DNA from: Planctomycetota bacterium
GTDB lineage: Bacteria > Planctomycetota > UBA1135
Length of the DNA: 55,264 nucleotides
Assembly (NCBI GenBank): GCA_021776925.1
Contig: JAJFFB010000040.1
Coordinates: 1-55,264, forward strand
Direction: 5' to 3'
The translations under genes were made by a program, and so were the position numbers. Of this stretch, positions 16,503 through 23,462 are shown piece after piece; positions within the stretch are counted from its first letter, which is position 1, and every line of letters starts with the position of its first letter. The notes under the pieces are model-generated. The model did no database searches. It was not told the DNA's origin and was given only the letters and a program-made list of their open reading frames with translations.

Positions 16503-17354
16503 ATGAGCAGCGCCACCCTCGACATCCCGCCCACCACTCTGGTCGGCATTGGCGTCATGGGGCGCGCCCTGCTCGGCGGCCTGCTGCGTGCTGGCGCGGA
16601 TGCCTCGAGGTTGTCCGCGGTGACCCGCGATGCCGCCTCAGCGGAACAGGTTGAAGCCGAGTTCGGCGTGGCGGCTACGCCGTTCGCGGATGCCGCCGAG
16701 GTACTCGCTGCCTCGCATCAGGTCGTGATGTGCCTGAAACCCCACAAGATGGAGGCCGCCTTAGGCGAAATGCAGGCGCACCTCGCTGCCGACGCCTGCC
16801 TGATCTCGATCGCTGCCGGAGTGCGGCTGCAGGAATTGGAAGGCTGGTGCGGACCACGCGCGCTGCTGCGCGTGATGCCCAATACGCCCAGCCGCGTTGG
16901 CGCCGGCATGATCGTGGTCAGTCCGGGTGAGCACGCCGCAAGCGACGAAATCGAAGCCTGCCTGGAATTGTTCCGGCCGCTGGGACGCACCTTGGTGCTC
17001 GACGAAGAGCACATGGACGCGGTCACCGGGCTCTCCGCAAGTGGTCCGGCCTTCGTCTACGTGGTCATTGAAGCGCTGACCGATGGCGGCGTCATGACCG
17101 GTCTGCCGCGCGCCACCGCGCTGGAACTGGCGACGCAGGCGGTGCTCGGCGCGGCACGCATGGTGCTCGAGACCGGGCAGCACCCGGCCGAACTCAAGGA
17201 CGCGGTGACCACCCCGGCCGGCTGCACCATCAGCGCGCTGCTGCGTCTCGAGGACGGCGGTCTGCGCAGCGTGCTCAGCCGTGGGGTGCAGGAAGCCGCC
17301 CAGGCCGCAGGCCAGGTTCAGTCGAAGTGGAATTCACCCAACAGGGGCAGGTGA
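16503..17354 (+). CDS. proC: Pyrroline-5-carboxylate reductase
   Basis: Last step of proline synthesis, NAD(P)H-dependent. The 283-residue protein has the Rossmann motif GIGVMGRALLGGLL near the N-terminus, then VVMCLKPHKM, SIAAGVRLQELEGW, RVMPNTPSRVGAGM and the dimer-domain signature DAVTGLSASGPAFVYVVIEAL with LKDAVTTPAGCT. It follows DAHP synthase by 34 bases on the same strand and may be read through from the trp operon. The 3' 37 bases (17318-17354) overlap the end of a convergent gene, so the two mRNAs would be complementary there. Confidence 0.94.
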   Translation: MSSATLDIPPTTLVGIGVMGRALLGGLLRAGADASRLSAVTRDAASAEQVEAEFGVAATPFADAAEVLAASHQVVMCLKPHKMEAALGEMQAHLAADACLISIAAGVRLQELEGWCGPRALLRVMPNTPSRVGAGMIVVSPGEHAASDEIEACLELFRPLGRTLVLDEEHMDAVTGLSASGPAFVYVVIEALTDGGVMTGLPRATALELATQAVLGAARMVLETGQHPAELKDAVTTPAGCTISALLRLEDGGLRSVLSRGVQEAAQAAGQVQSKWNSPNRGR

Positions 17355-18058
17355 TCGCTGGCGTTGCGCGCCAAGGTCATGCGGCTGGTGTGGAAGTGGT
17401 TCCCGACCAGCGGTCCGCGCCAGAAGAATTTGTCGAGGGCGCCGATCGGGCGCGGGCTCGGATAGGTGCGCATGGGCCGACGCCGGCCGTGTTCGGCCCA
17501 GGCGTCGAAACCCTCTTCCGCCAGACGCGCACCGCGGAACAATAGGTTGCGCCAGTCGTTGGTGTCGCCGCCGAGGATCACCGACTGACGCGGACCCAGA
17601 TGGCGCAGGGTGCCGGAATGGAGCAGTTTCGCCACCTGCTGTCGGCGTTCCATCGCCGACAGTCCGAGATGCCAGTTGAACATGTGCAGGCTGCGCCGGC
17701 CCCCTTGCAGGCGCAATTTGGTGTAGAGCGCGTTGCGGCGCTTGCGCCAGGCGACGGTGAGTTCGAACACGCGCCTCTTTTGGAAGGGCAGCCGTGACAG
17801 GGTGGCGTTGCCATAGCTGCCTTCCTGCAGCACGCGCGCCTGCGCCCACGAGTGAAAGGGATAGTCGCAGGCTTCTGCCAGGTAATGGTCAAGCCACATG
17901 CGCCGCGAACGTGGCACGCCGCGGTCGACTTCCTGGAGCAGGAGCACGTCGGGCTGGTGATGGCGCACCACCTCGGCGACGCGCTCCGGCTTGAATCTCC
18001 GGTCCATGCCGATGGCACGGTGGATGTTCCAGGTCATCACGGTGAGGTGCTGGCTCAA
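17318..18058 (-). CDS. Endonuclease/exonuclease/phosphatase-family protein
   Basis: A 246-residue EEP-fold metal-dependent hydrolase. Family motifs in order: MTWNIHRAIGMD (metal Asn), LLLQEVDRG (metal Glu), MFNWHLGL, GGDTNDW and the terminal SDHLPLLGEF with catalytic Asp-His. No signal peptide or membrane segment. Its start overlaps the stop of the phospholipase-D-like gene by 4 bases (18055-18058); such pairs of an EEP protein with a cardiolipin-synthase-like enzyme occur in several bacterial groups and suggest a joint role in lipid metabolism. Substrate not predictable: DNA, phosphoinositide-like lipid or other phosphodiester. Confidence 0.85.
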   Translation of the reverse strand: MSQHLTVMTWNIHRAIGMDRRFKPERVAEVVRHHQPDVLLLQEVDRGVPRSRRMWLDHYLAEACDYPFHSWAQARVLQEGSYGNATLSRLPFQKRRVFELTVAWRKRRNALYTKLRLQGGRRSLHMFNWHLGLSAMERRQQVAKLLHSGTLRHLGPRQSVILGGDTNDWRNLLFRGARLAEEGFDAWAEHGRRRPMRTYPSPRPIGALDKFFWRGPLVGNHFHTSRMTLARNASDHLPLLGEFHFD

Positions 18059-19179
18059 AACAGGCGGTCAAAAAAGCCGAAGAAACGTTCCTTGATCCGG
18101 TTCCAGCGCGAACGGCGGCTCCATTCCTGCAGGGTGATCTCGGTGCTGTCGGCGAAGGACATTTCGAAAGCACTTTCGACCTCGCGAGCCAGTTCTTCAT
18201 GGCGCGCGGCGACCATCACTTCGTGGTTGAAGAAGAAGGACCAGCGGTCGAGATTGGCGGAGCCGAGCGCGGTCCAGGCGTCGTCGAAGAGCGCCATCTT
18301 GGCGTGGAAGAAGGCCGGCTGGTATTCGAAAATACGCGCGCGCGCGACCAGTAGACGGGTGTAATAGCGACGGCTGGCGTAACGCACGGCGGGGTGGTCG
18401 TGAGCCACGGCACCCGGCAACAACAGGCGCACGTCGACGCCGCGCTGGCACGCCTTGCGCAGCGTGCGGCGGAACTTGACCGAGGGAATGAAATAGGGGG
18501 TCGCCAACCACAGACGAGTCTTGGTCTTGGCCATGCGGCGGTAGAAATCGTTGCGGAAGTGCAATCCGGTGGCCGGCGACTGGACGATGACCCGCGCCTG
18601 GCCCGGGTCGCCTTTCTGAATCACGTTGCGGACCAGAGAGAAGCTGCGGTTCCATAACGCATCGAAGGCCTGCGCCATCTGCTCGACCAGCGGGCCCTGC
18701 ATGCGCAGCATGGTGTCGAAGATCGGCGGATGGACACCGCCCGGCCACCAGCGGTCGCTGACCGCCATGCCTCCGGTCCAGGCGATGCGGTCGTCGATGA
18801 CGATGATGCGGCGGTGGGTGCGGCTGAAGATCCGGTGCAGTCCGTGGCGGATCGCCGGCAGCAGACGGATCGGGTTGTAGATGCGGATCTGGATGCCGAG
18901 ACCCTCAAGGCGCTGGCGCAGTTCGCGGCTCATCTTGAAGGAGCCGACCGCGTCGGCGACGATGCGGATCTCGGCGCCCGCGGTACGTGCCTGGGAAAAA
19001 GCAGCGACCAGAGAATCGGCGGCTACTCCGTCCTCGAAAATGTAGTTCTCCAGCCAGATCCGCTGCTTGGCGCCGGCCAGATCCTGGGCCAGCGCCGCCC
19101 AGGTCGTGGCCGGGTCGGTATGAAAGGACAGTTCCTGCGCCTCGACGAAGGGGAAGGGGGCTTGGAGGGTCCGGGCCAT
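18055..19179 (-). CDS. Phospholipase D/cardiolipin-synthase-like protein
   Basis: A 374-residue member of the PLD superfamily with two HKD sites. The second is canonical (H292, K294, D299 in FFHAKMALFDD, followed by GSANLD). The first reads HRRIIVID (H122, R124, D129), with Arg in place of the catalytic Lys, followed by the expected TGGMA. There is no N-terminal membrane segment, unlike ClsA; length and start are closer to ClsB/C-type enzymes. Phosphatidyl transfer to make cardiolipin is the likely activity if Arg is tolerated. It overlaps the EEP gene by 4 bases and precedes it in the same transcript. Confidence 0.85.
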   Translation of the reverse strand: MARTLQAPFPFVEAQELSFHTDPATTWAALAQDLAGAKQRIWLENYIFEDGVAADSLVAAFSQARTAGAEIRIVADAVGSFKMSRELRQRLEGLGIQIRIYNPIRLLPAIRHGLHRIFSRTHRRIIVIDDRIAWTGGMAVSDRWWPGGVHPPIFDTMLRMQGPLVEQMAQAFDALWNRSFSLVRNVIQKGDPGQARVIVQSPATGLHFRNDFYRRMAKTKTRLWLATPYFIPSVKFRRTLRKACQRGVDVRLLLPGAVAHDHPAVRYASRRYYTRLLVARARIFEYQPAFFHAKMALFDDAWTALGSANLDRWSFFFNHEVMVAARHEELAREVESAFEMSFADSTEITLQEWSRRSRWNRIKERFFGFFDRLF

Positions 19180-19224
19180 GGCCTTTACGCGAACGTCGGC
19201 GACATTAGAATGTTCGGCCTTCCA

Positions 19225-19300
19225 GGGCCGTTAACTCAGTGGCTAGAGTGCCATCCTCACACGGTGGAAGTCGCTGGTTCAAATCCAGCACGGCCCACCA
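19225..19300 (+). tRNA. tRNA-Val (anticodon CAC)
   Basis: A full 76-base cloverleaf folds by hand. The acceptor stem is GGGCCGT with ACGGCCC and the D stem is ACTC/GAGT. The anticodon stem is CCATC/GGTGG around loop CTCACAC, which puts CAC at 34-36. The T arm is GCTGG-TTCAAAT-CCAGC; the discriminator is A and the CCA end is encoded. The CAC anticodon reads GUG valine codons. Confidence 0.95.
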
Positions 19301-19367
19301 GAATTCTGCCTGACCCGGTTCGCCTGCCCGTGGCCGGGTCTGTGCATTTCTGCAGCTTAAAAGGAAT

Positions 19368-20432
19368 TCAGTCATCCTGGCGCGGCGTCGAAGTGGGCTT
19401 CGGGGTGGGGTTCGGATTCGGATTCGGCGTCGGAGGAGCAGTGGCGCTGCTGCCGGCCAGTTCAATCAGGGCCTGCGCCACGCGTTCGGGCGCCAGCCGG
19501 GTCATGCAACGGTGATCGATCGGACAGATCTTGTGGTGGCAGCCGAGGCAGTCGACCTGGTCCTCGCGCAGCACCTGGGTGAGTTCCGGTGCGTGCGCCG
19601 ACCAGCCCGGATGGGTCGGTCCGTACAGCGCCACTTGCGGGACGCGCAACGCGGCGGCGATGTGGCGGGTACCGGAGTCGGCGGTCAACAGCACCGCGCA
19701 CGCGGCCACGTTGCGCTTGGCGTTGCCCAGATCCCCGGGAGCGGGCATGTGCGCGTCGAGGCCCTGGGCGCGCAACTGAGCGGTCAGCGATTCCAGGAGT
19801 TCGATCTCGCCCGCAGCGCCGAGAACCAGCGGGCGCAGCCCGGTTTGGGCGCAGGCCTGGCGCAGCGCGGCGACGGTCTGATCCAAGGGATAGATCTTGC
19901 TCGGGCCAAAGGCCGCGCCCGGTGCCACCCCGAGCCATTCTCGCAATGGAGATTCGGCGACCACAAGTTCGGCGGCGGGCTCCTGTTCTGCAGGCGGAAC
20001 TGGCAAGCCGATGCCACTCAGCATTTCCAGGTAGACCCGCGTCATCGGCCGCGCCGGGCCCACCGGCGGCAAGGGATGGCTGAGCAGCCAGCGGCGGCCG
20101 GCGGCGCGCCGCCCTACGCGTCGCTGGATACCCGCCAGGCGCACCGCCAGAGCCGATGACCACGAGTTGGGCAGCAGCAGGCAGGTACGGGCGCCGCTGG
20201 CGCGCAGCGCCGCAGCGTGGCCTCGCAGCCCGGCACCGCTGCCGGCGGCGGGCAGCGGCACGAAGGCATCCACGCTGTCCAGTCCGTCAAGCAGGGCGGC
20301 AAAGGCCGGACGTCCGGCCGCAATCACAGGTGTGCCGGGAAGTTGCTGGCGCAGACAGCGCAGCAGCGGCGTGGTCATGACCACGTCGCCGACAGGATTC
20401 GGCAAGCGGACCAGCAAGGGGGCGGACGTCAT
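19368..20432 (-). CDS. GT9 (heptosyltransferase-like) glycosyltransferase
   Basis: A 354-residue GT-B enzyme of family 9, which includes LPS heptosyltransferases WaaC/WaaF. Signatures are VRLPNPVGDVVMTTPLLRCL at the N-terminus, the nucleotide-sugar domain FGPSKIYPLDQ, VLLTADSGTRHIAAAL and QVALYGPTHPGW. A C-terminal Cys-rich bit (CLGCHHKICPIDHRCM) is typical of many GT9 members. The last 25 residues are low-complexity Pro/Asn/Thr (TPNPNPNPTPKPTSTP). Start ATG 20432 is where family similarity begins; the frame stays open upstream only as a shadow of the divergent gene. It is 66 bases from, and divergent to, the Gfo/Idh gene, hinting at surface-glycan assembly. Confidence 0.88.
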   Translation of the reverse strand: MTSAPLLVRLPNPVGDVVMTTPLLRCLRQQLPGTPVIAAGRPAFAALLDGLDSVDAFVPLPAAGSGAGLRGHAAALRASGARTCLLLPNSWSSALAVRLAGIQRRVGRRAAGRRWLLSHPLPPVGPARPMTRVYLEMLSGIGLPVPPAEQEPAAELVVAESPLREWLGVAPGAAFGPSKIYPLDQTVAALRQACAQTGLRPLVLGAAGEIELLESLTAQLRAQGLDAHMPAPGDLGNAKRNVAACAVLLTADSGTRHIAAALRVPQVALYGPTHPGWSAHAPELTQVLREDQVDCLGCHHKICPIDHRCMTRLAPERVAQALIELAGSSATAPPTPNPNPNPTPKPTSTPRQDD

Positions 20433-20498
20433 CAAATCCGTGCCGCAACGGGCTTCAGCGGGCAGCATAGCGCTTCGGGCCGGGATACGATGGGCCGC

Positions 20499-21518
20499 AT
20501 GTCCGAGCCTCCAGCGATCACCGGCCTGCAACTGCAGCAGGATCCGTTCGTCGCTCCAGTGCGGGTGTGCGTGATCGGCGCGCGCCGGGTGCGCAACGGC
20601 ACCGGGCCCTTCTTCGCCCGGCAGGCAGCCGACCTCGGCGCCGAACTGGTGGCGGTGCTTGGCACCACCGACACCACCGCCGAACGGGCGCGCTCCGACC
20701 TGGCCGCCGATGGCTACACCTGCCCGGCCTACTCGGATTTCGACGCGATGGTCAACGAGTGCCGCCCCGAGGCGCTGGTCGTTGCTTCGCCGGCGGGAAC
20801 CCACCGCCCGTGGCTGGAAGCCGCGCTGCAGCACGAAATGCACGTGCTGTGCGAAAAGCCGCTGCTTTCCACCTACGACCAGGCCTCCTTCCTGGTGCCG
20901 CACCGTTTTGCCGCCCAGGGCCGCGTGCTGATGGAGAACTGCCAGTGGCCGATGACCCTGGAAGCCTTCGGCCGCCTGCACCCAGATTGTGCGCTGGATC
21001 AGGTCAGTCGCTTCCGCATGATGCTGGCCCCGGCCTTCCGCGGCCTGTCGCGCTGGCTGGAGATCGTTTCCCATCCGCTTTCCCTGCTCCAGGCGGTGGC
21101 TCCCGGACCGGCCGAACTGGAGAACGTGCGCTTCCAGGAAGCTGCGCTCGACGCGCCCGACTCGCGCCTCTTTTTCTGCTTTCAGAGTCTGCAGCGCAGC
21201 ATCGAATGCGAGATCCTGCTGCAGGACACCGGCGAGCGCCCGCGCCCGGCCGAATACGCCTTCGACGACCTGGTGTGCCGGCGCCGGGTCGAGAATCCGG
21301 GCTACCAGTTCTTCTTTGACAAGGGGTATCGTCCCGACGGCCAGCCGCAGAGCGAACGCGTCGACGCCGAGGACCCACAGGTGCAGGCCCTGCAGCGTTT
21401 CCTGACCGCCGTCAACCGCGCCCGCAAAAACGGCATGGCCGGAGTCGACGAGGCCTTGGCCCGCCGCCAGCGGCTGGTGCAGCAGGTGCTGGCTTCCTAC
21501 TCCGCCCACTGCGCATGA
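20499..21518 (+). CDS. Gfo/Idh/MocA-family oxidoreductase
   Basis: A 339-residue NAD(P)-dependent oxidoreductase of the sugar/inositol dehydrogenase type. The N-terminal strand VRVCVIGARRVRNGTGPFFA fills the dinucleotide site but lacks the textbook GxGxxG. VVASPAGTHRPWLEAAL and the hallmark CEKPLLS follow. The C-terminal domain (MENCQWPMTLEAF onward) is divergent. ATG 20499 is preferred; an in-frame ATG at 20490 would add three residues. It overlaps the radical SAM gene by 4 bases and therefore probably acts in the same pathway. The product may be an unusual sugar; substrate unknown. Confidence 0.82.
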   Translation: MSEPPAITGLQLQQDPFVAPVRVCVIGARRVRNGTGPFFARQAADLGAELVAVLGTTDTTAERARSDLAADGYTCPAYSDFDAMVNECRPEALVVASPAGTHRPWLEAALQHEMHVLCEKPLLSTYDQASFLVPHRFAAQGRVLMENCQWPMTLEAFGRLHPDCALDQVSRFRMMLAPAFRGLSRWLEIVSHPLSLLQAVAPGPAELENVRFQEAALDAPDSRLFFCFQSLQRSIECEILLQDTGERPRPAEYAFDDLVCRRRVENPGYQFFFDKGYRPDGQPQSERVDAEDPQVQALQRFLTAVNRARKNGMAGVDEALARRQRLVQQVLASYSAHCA

Positions 21519-22771
21519 ATCCGGATCCGGCCACCCGCAGCGCCCCCGGATTGGAAGCGATTCACGATTTCGGCGCCAAACTGCGCCAGCCGTCGTTGCG
21601 GCCTGCGGTGCTGGAGTACGTGCAATGGCGTCGCCAGCTGCGCGCCGCGCGCGCCGCCGGGGCCGCAGCCCCGCCGATGCCGCCGCTGGGTCCGGCTTCG
21701 ATCAACCTGGATCTGACCACCGCGTGCAATTACGCCTGTGACCACTGCATCGATTGGGACGCGCTGAACCTGCCGCTACGCCACCAGGATGACGAGTTGC
21801 GCGACTCGTTGCGCGAGATGGCCAGGCGTGGTCTGCGTTCGGTGATCCTGATCGGTGGGGGCGAGCCGACCATGCATCGCGGCTTCTGCGACATGGTGCG
21901 ATTCCTCAAACAAGAACTGGGAGTGCAGCTCGCGGTGGTTTCGAACGGCAGCCGCAACCAGCGCATCGCCGAGGTCGCGCATCTGTTCGAGCGCGGCGAC
22001 TGGGTACGGTTGTCTTTGGACGCAGGCAGCGATGAGGTTTTCCAGGCGATGCACAATCCCAAGGGGCAGGGAATCGATCTGCAGCAGATTTGCGCCAGCG
22101 CCGCTCTGATCAAGGACCAGGGGCCCGAAATGCAGCTCGGTTTTTCCTTCGTCATCACTTGGAAGGGGGCTCTGCGTGACTCCACCGCGGTGGTCGAGAA
22201 CTTGCACGAAATGGAGCAGGCCACTGCGCTGGCGAGCCGCCACGGCTTTGACTACATCAGCTTCAAGCCCTTCCTCAACCGCGCCGAGGAGGGCGCGGAG
22301 GTGATGGACCCCGGCACCGCCCAAGCCAGCAGCGCAGCGGTGGTCGCGGCGATCGAGACTGGTCTGGCTGCCGCGCGCAAGCACGAGAACGCGTCCTTTC
22401 GGGTGATCGCCAGCACCAATCTGCAGGTCTTTCTGCAGGGGCGTTGGCAGGACTACACAGTGCAGCCGCGTGAGTGCCACATGCAGTGGCTGCGCCAGGT
22501 GGTCAGTCCGCTCGGGGTGTACAACTGCCCTGCCCATCGCGGCGTGTACAAAGCGCGCGTCGGCGGCGCCGCGGCGTGGGCCGGCGGTGGCAGCGAGGCA
22601 AGCGCCGGAACCGCGCGCCTGCTCGACGAGTTCGACGCCAGCCAGGAATGCGCCGAGGTGACCTGCCTTTATCATCCGGTCAACCATCTGCTCGAAGGTC
22701 TGATCGACTCGGACGAGGATCTCGACCAGGCCTTTCCCCGCGGCGCGGAAGGCCAAGACAGCTTCCTCTGA
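21515..22771 (+). CDS. Radical SAM protein
   Basis: A 418-residue radical SAM enzyme with the [4Fe-4S] motif CNYACDHC (C71, C75, C78), the GGGEPTMH SAM-binding element, and SNGSRN and LSLDAG strands typical of the family barrel. Further cysteines in the C-terminal third (ECHMQW, VYNCPAH, CAEVTCLYHP) could ligate an auxiliary cluster, SPASM-like, though the spacing is not standard. An approximately 60-residue helical extension precedes the barrel. It overlaps the Gfo/Idh gene by 4 bases and is followed after 2 bases by a methyltransferase gene. The three probably modify one metabolite or glycan. The specific reaction is not predictable. Confidence 0.87.
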   Translation: MNPDPATRSAPGLEAIHDFGAKLRQPSLRPAVLEYVQWRRQLRAARAAGAAAPPMPPLGPASINLDLTTACNYACDHCIDWDALNLPLRHQDDELRDSLREMARRGLRSVILIGGGEPTMHRGFCDMVRFLKQELGVQLAVVSNGSRNQRIAEVAHLFERGDWVRLSLDAGSDEVFQAMHNPKGQGIDLQQICASAALIKDQGPEMQLGFSFVITWKGALRDSTAVVENLHEMEQATALASRHGFDYISFKPFLNRAEEGAEVMDPGTAQASSAAVVAAIETGLAAARKHENASFRVIASTNLQVFLQGRWQDYTVQPRECHMQWLRQVVSPLGVYNCPAHRGVYKARVGGAAAWAGGGSEASAGTARLLDEFDASQECAEVTCLYHPVNHLLEGLIDSDEDLDQAFPRGAEGQDSFL

Positions 22772-22773
22772 TC

Positions 22774-23412
22774 GTGTCAGATTTCGCCAGCCGCCGCTAC
22801 CAGGACGATGAGTACGCGGCCTATTACGCCGACCAGCGCTGGACCGCTACGCGCCACGCGCGAGCCACCCACCGCTGGGAAACGGCGGCGATCGCCGCGC
22901 TGCTGGATCGGATCGGCATGACCGCCGGTGCGCCCGCCGAGCGCATCGTCGACCTTCCCTGCGGAGCCGGACGCATGCGTGTTCTGCTAGGCGCGCGCTG
23001 TCGGCGCCTGATCCAAGCCGACCTGGCGGCCGCCATGCTGCGCCGTCGCGCCCACTCCGAAGACTGGTGTCTGCAGGCCTCGGCGTTGTGCATTCCGCTC
23101 GCCGATGAGTGCCTGGACCTCGCCTTCTGCCTGCGTGTGGTGCACCATTTCGCCCACCGCGAGGAGCGCGTGCGTCTGCTTGGGGAACTCGGCCGCGTCA
23201 GCCGGCGCTGGGTGCTGGCCTCTTTTTTCGACGCCCACTCCTTACCGGTGCTGCGCGACCGCTTGCGGCGTCGTCAGCGCATCTTGACGCCGCAGTCACC
23301 GGCGGGGTTCCGTGCCGAGGCCGCCGCTGCCGGCCTGCGGGTGGTCGCCATCCGCCACCGCCGCCGCCTGCTCTCGAAGCAGGTCCTCGTGCTGCTCGAG
23401 AAGCACAGCTGA
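22774..23412 (+). CDS. SAM-dependent methyltransferase
   Basis: This 212-residue class I methyltransferase has motif I IVDLPCGAGRMRVLL, an acidic strand 2 (LIQADLAAAML) and LDLAFCLRVVHHF as motif IV region. Start GTG 22774, two bases after the radical SAM stop, gives MSDFASRRYQDDEYAAYYADQ; the upstream frame is only a shadow of the preceding gene. The C-terminal part is strongly basic (RDRLRRRQRIL, RHRRRLLSKQ), which may bind a phosphorylated or lipid-linked substrate. It is the third gene of the Gfo/Idh-radical SAM unit. Confidence 0.85.
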   Translation: MSDFASRRYQDDEYAAYYADQRWTATRHARATHRWETAAIAALLDRIGMTAGAPAERIVDLPCGAGRMRVLLGARCRRLIQADLAAAMLRRRAHSEDWCLQASALCIPLADECLDLAFCLRVVHHFAHREERVRLLGELGRVSRRWVLASFFDAHSLPVLRDRLRRRQRILTPQSPAGFRAEAAAAGLRVVAIRHRRRLLSKQVLVLLEKHS

Positions 23413-23462
23413 ACCACCCGGCTGGCCACGGGAAATCGCGGCGGCAAGGCGCCGGGCGTGCT

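Noticed and set aside
20433..21509. N-terminal extension of the GT9 gene to 713 codons
   Set aside because: The extra part is antisense to the Gfo/Idh gene, and GT9 similarity begins exactly at ATG 20432.
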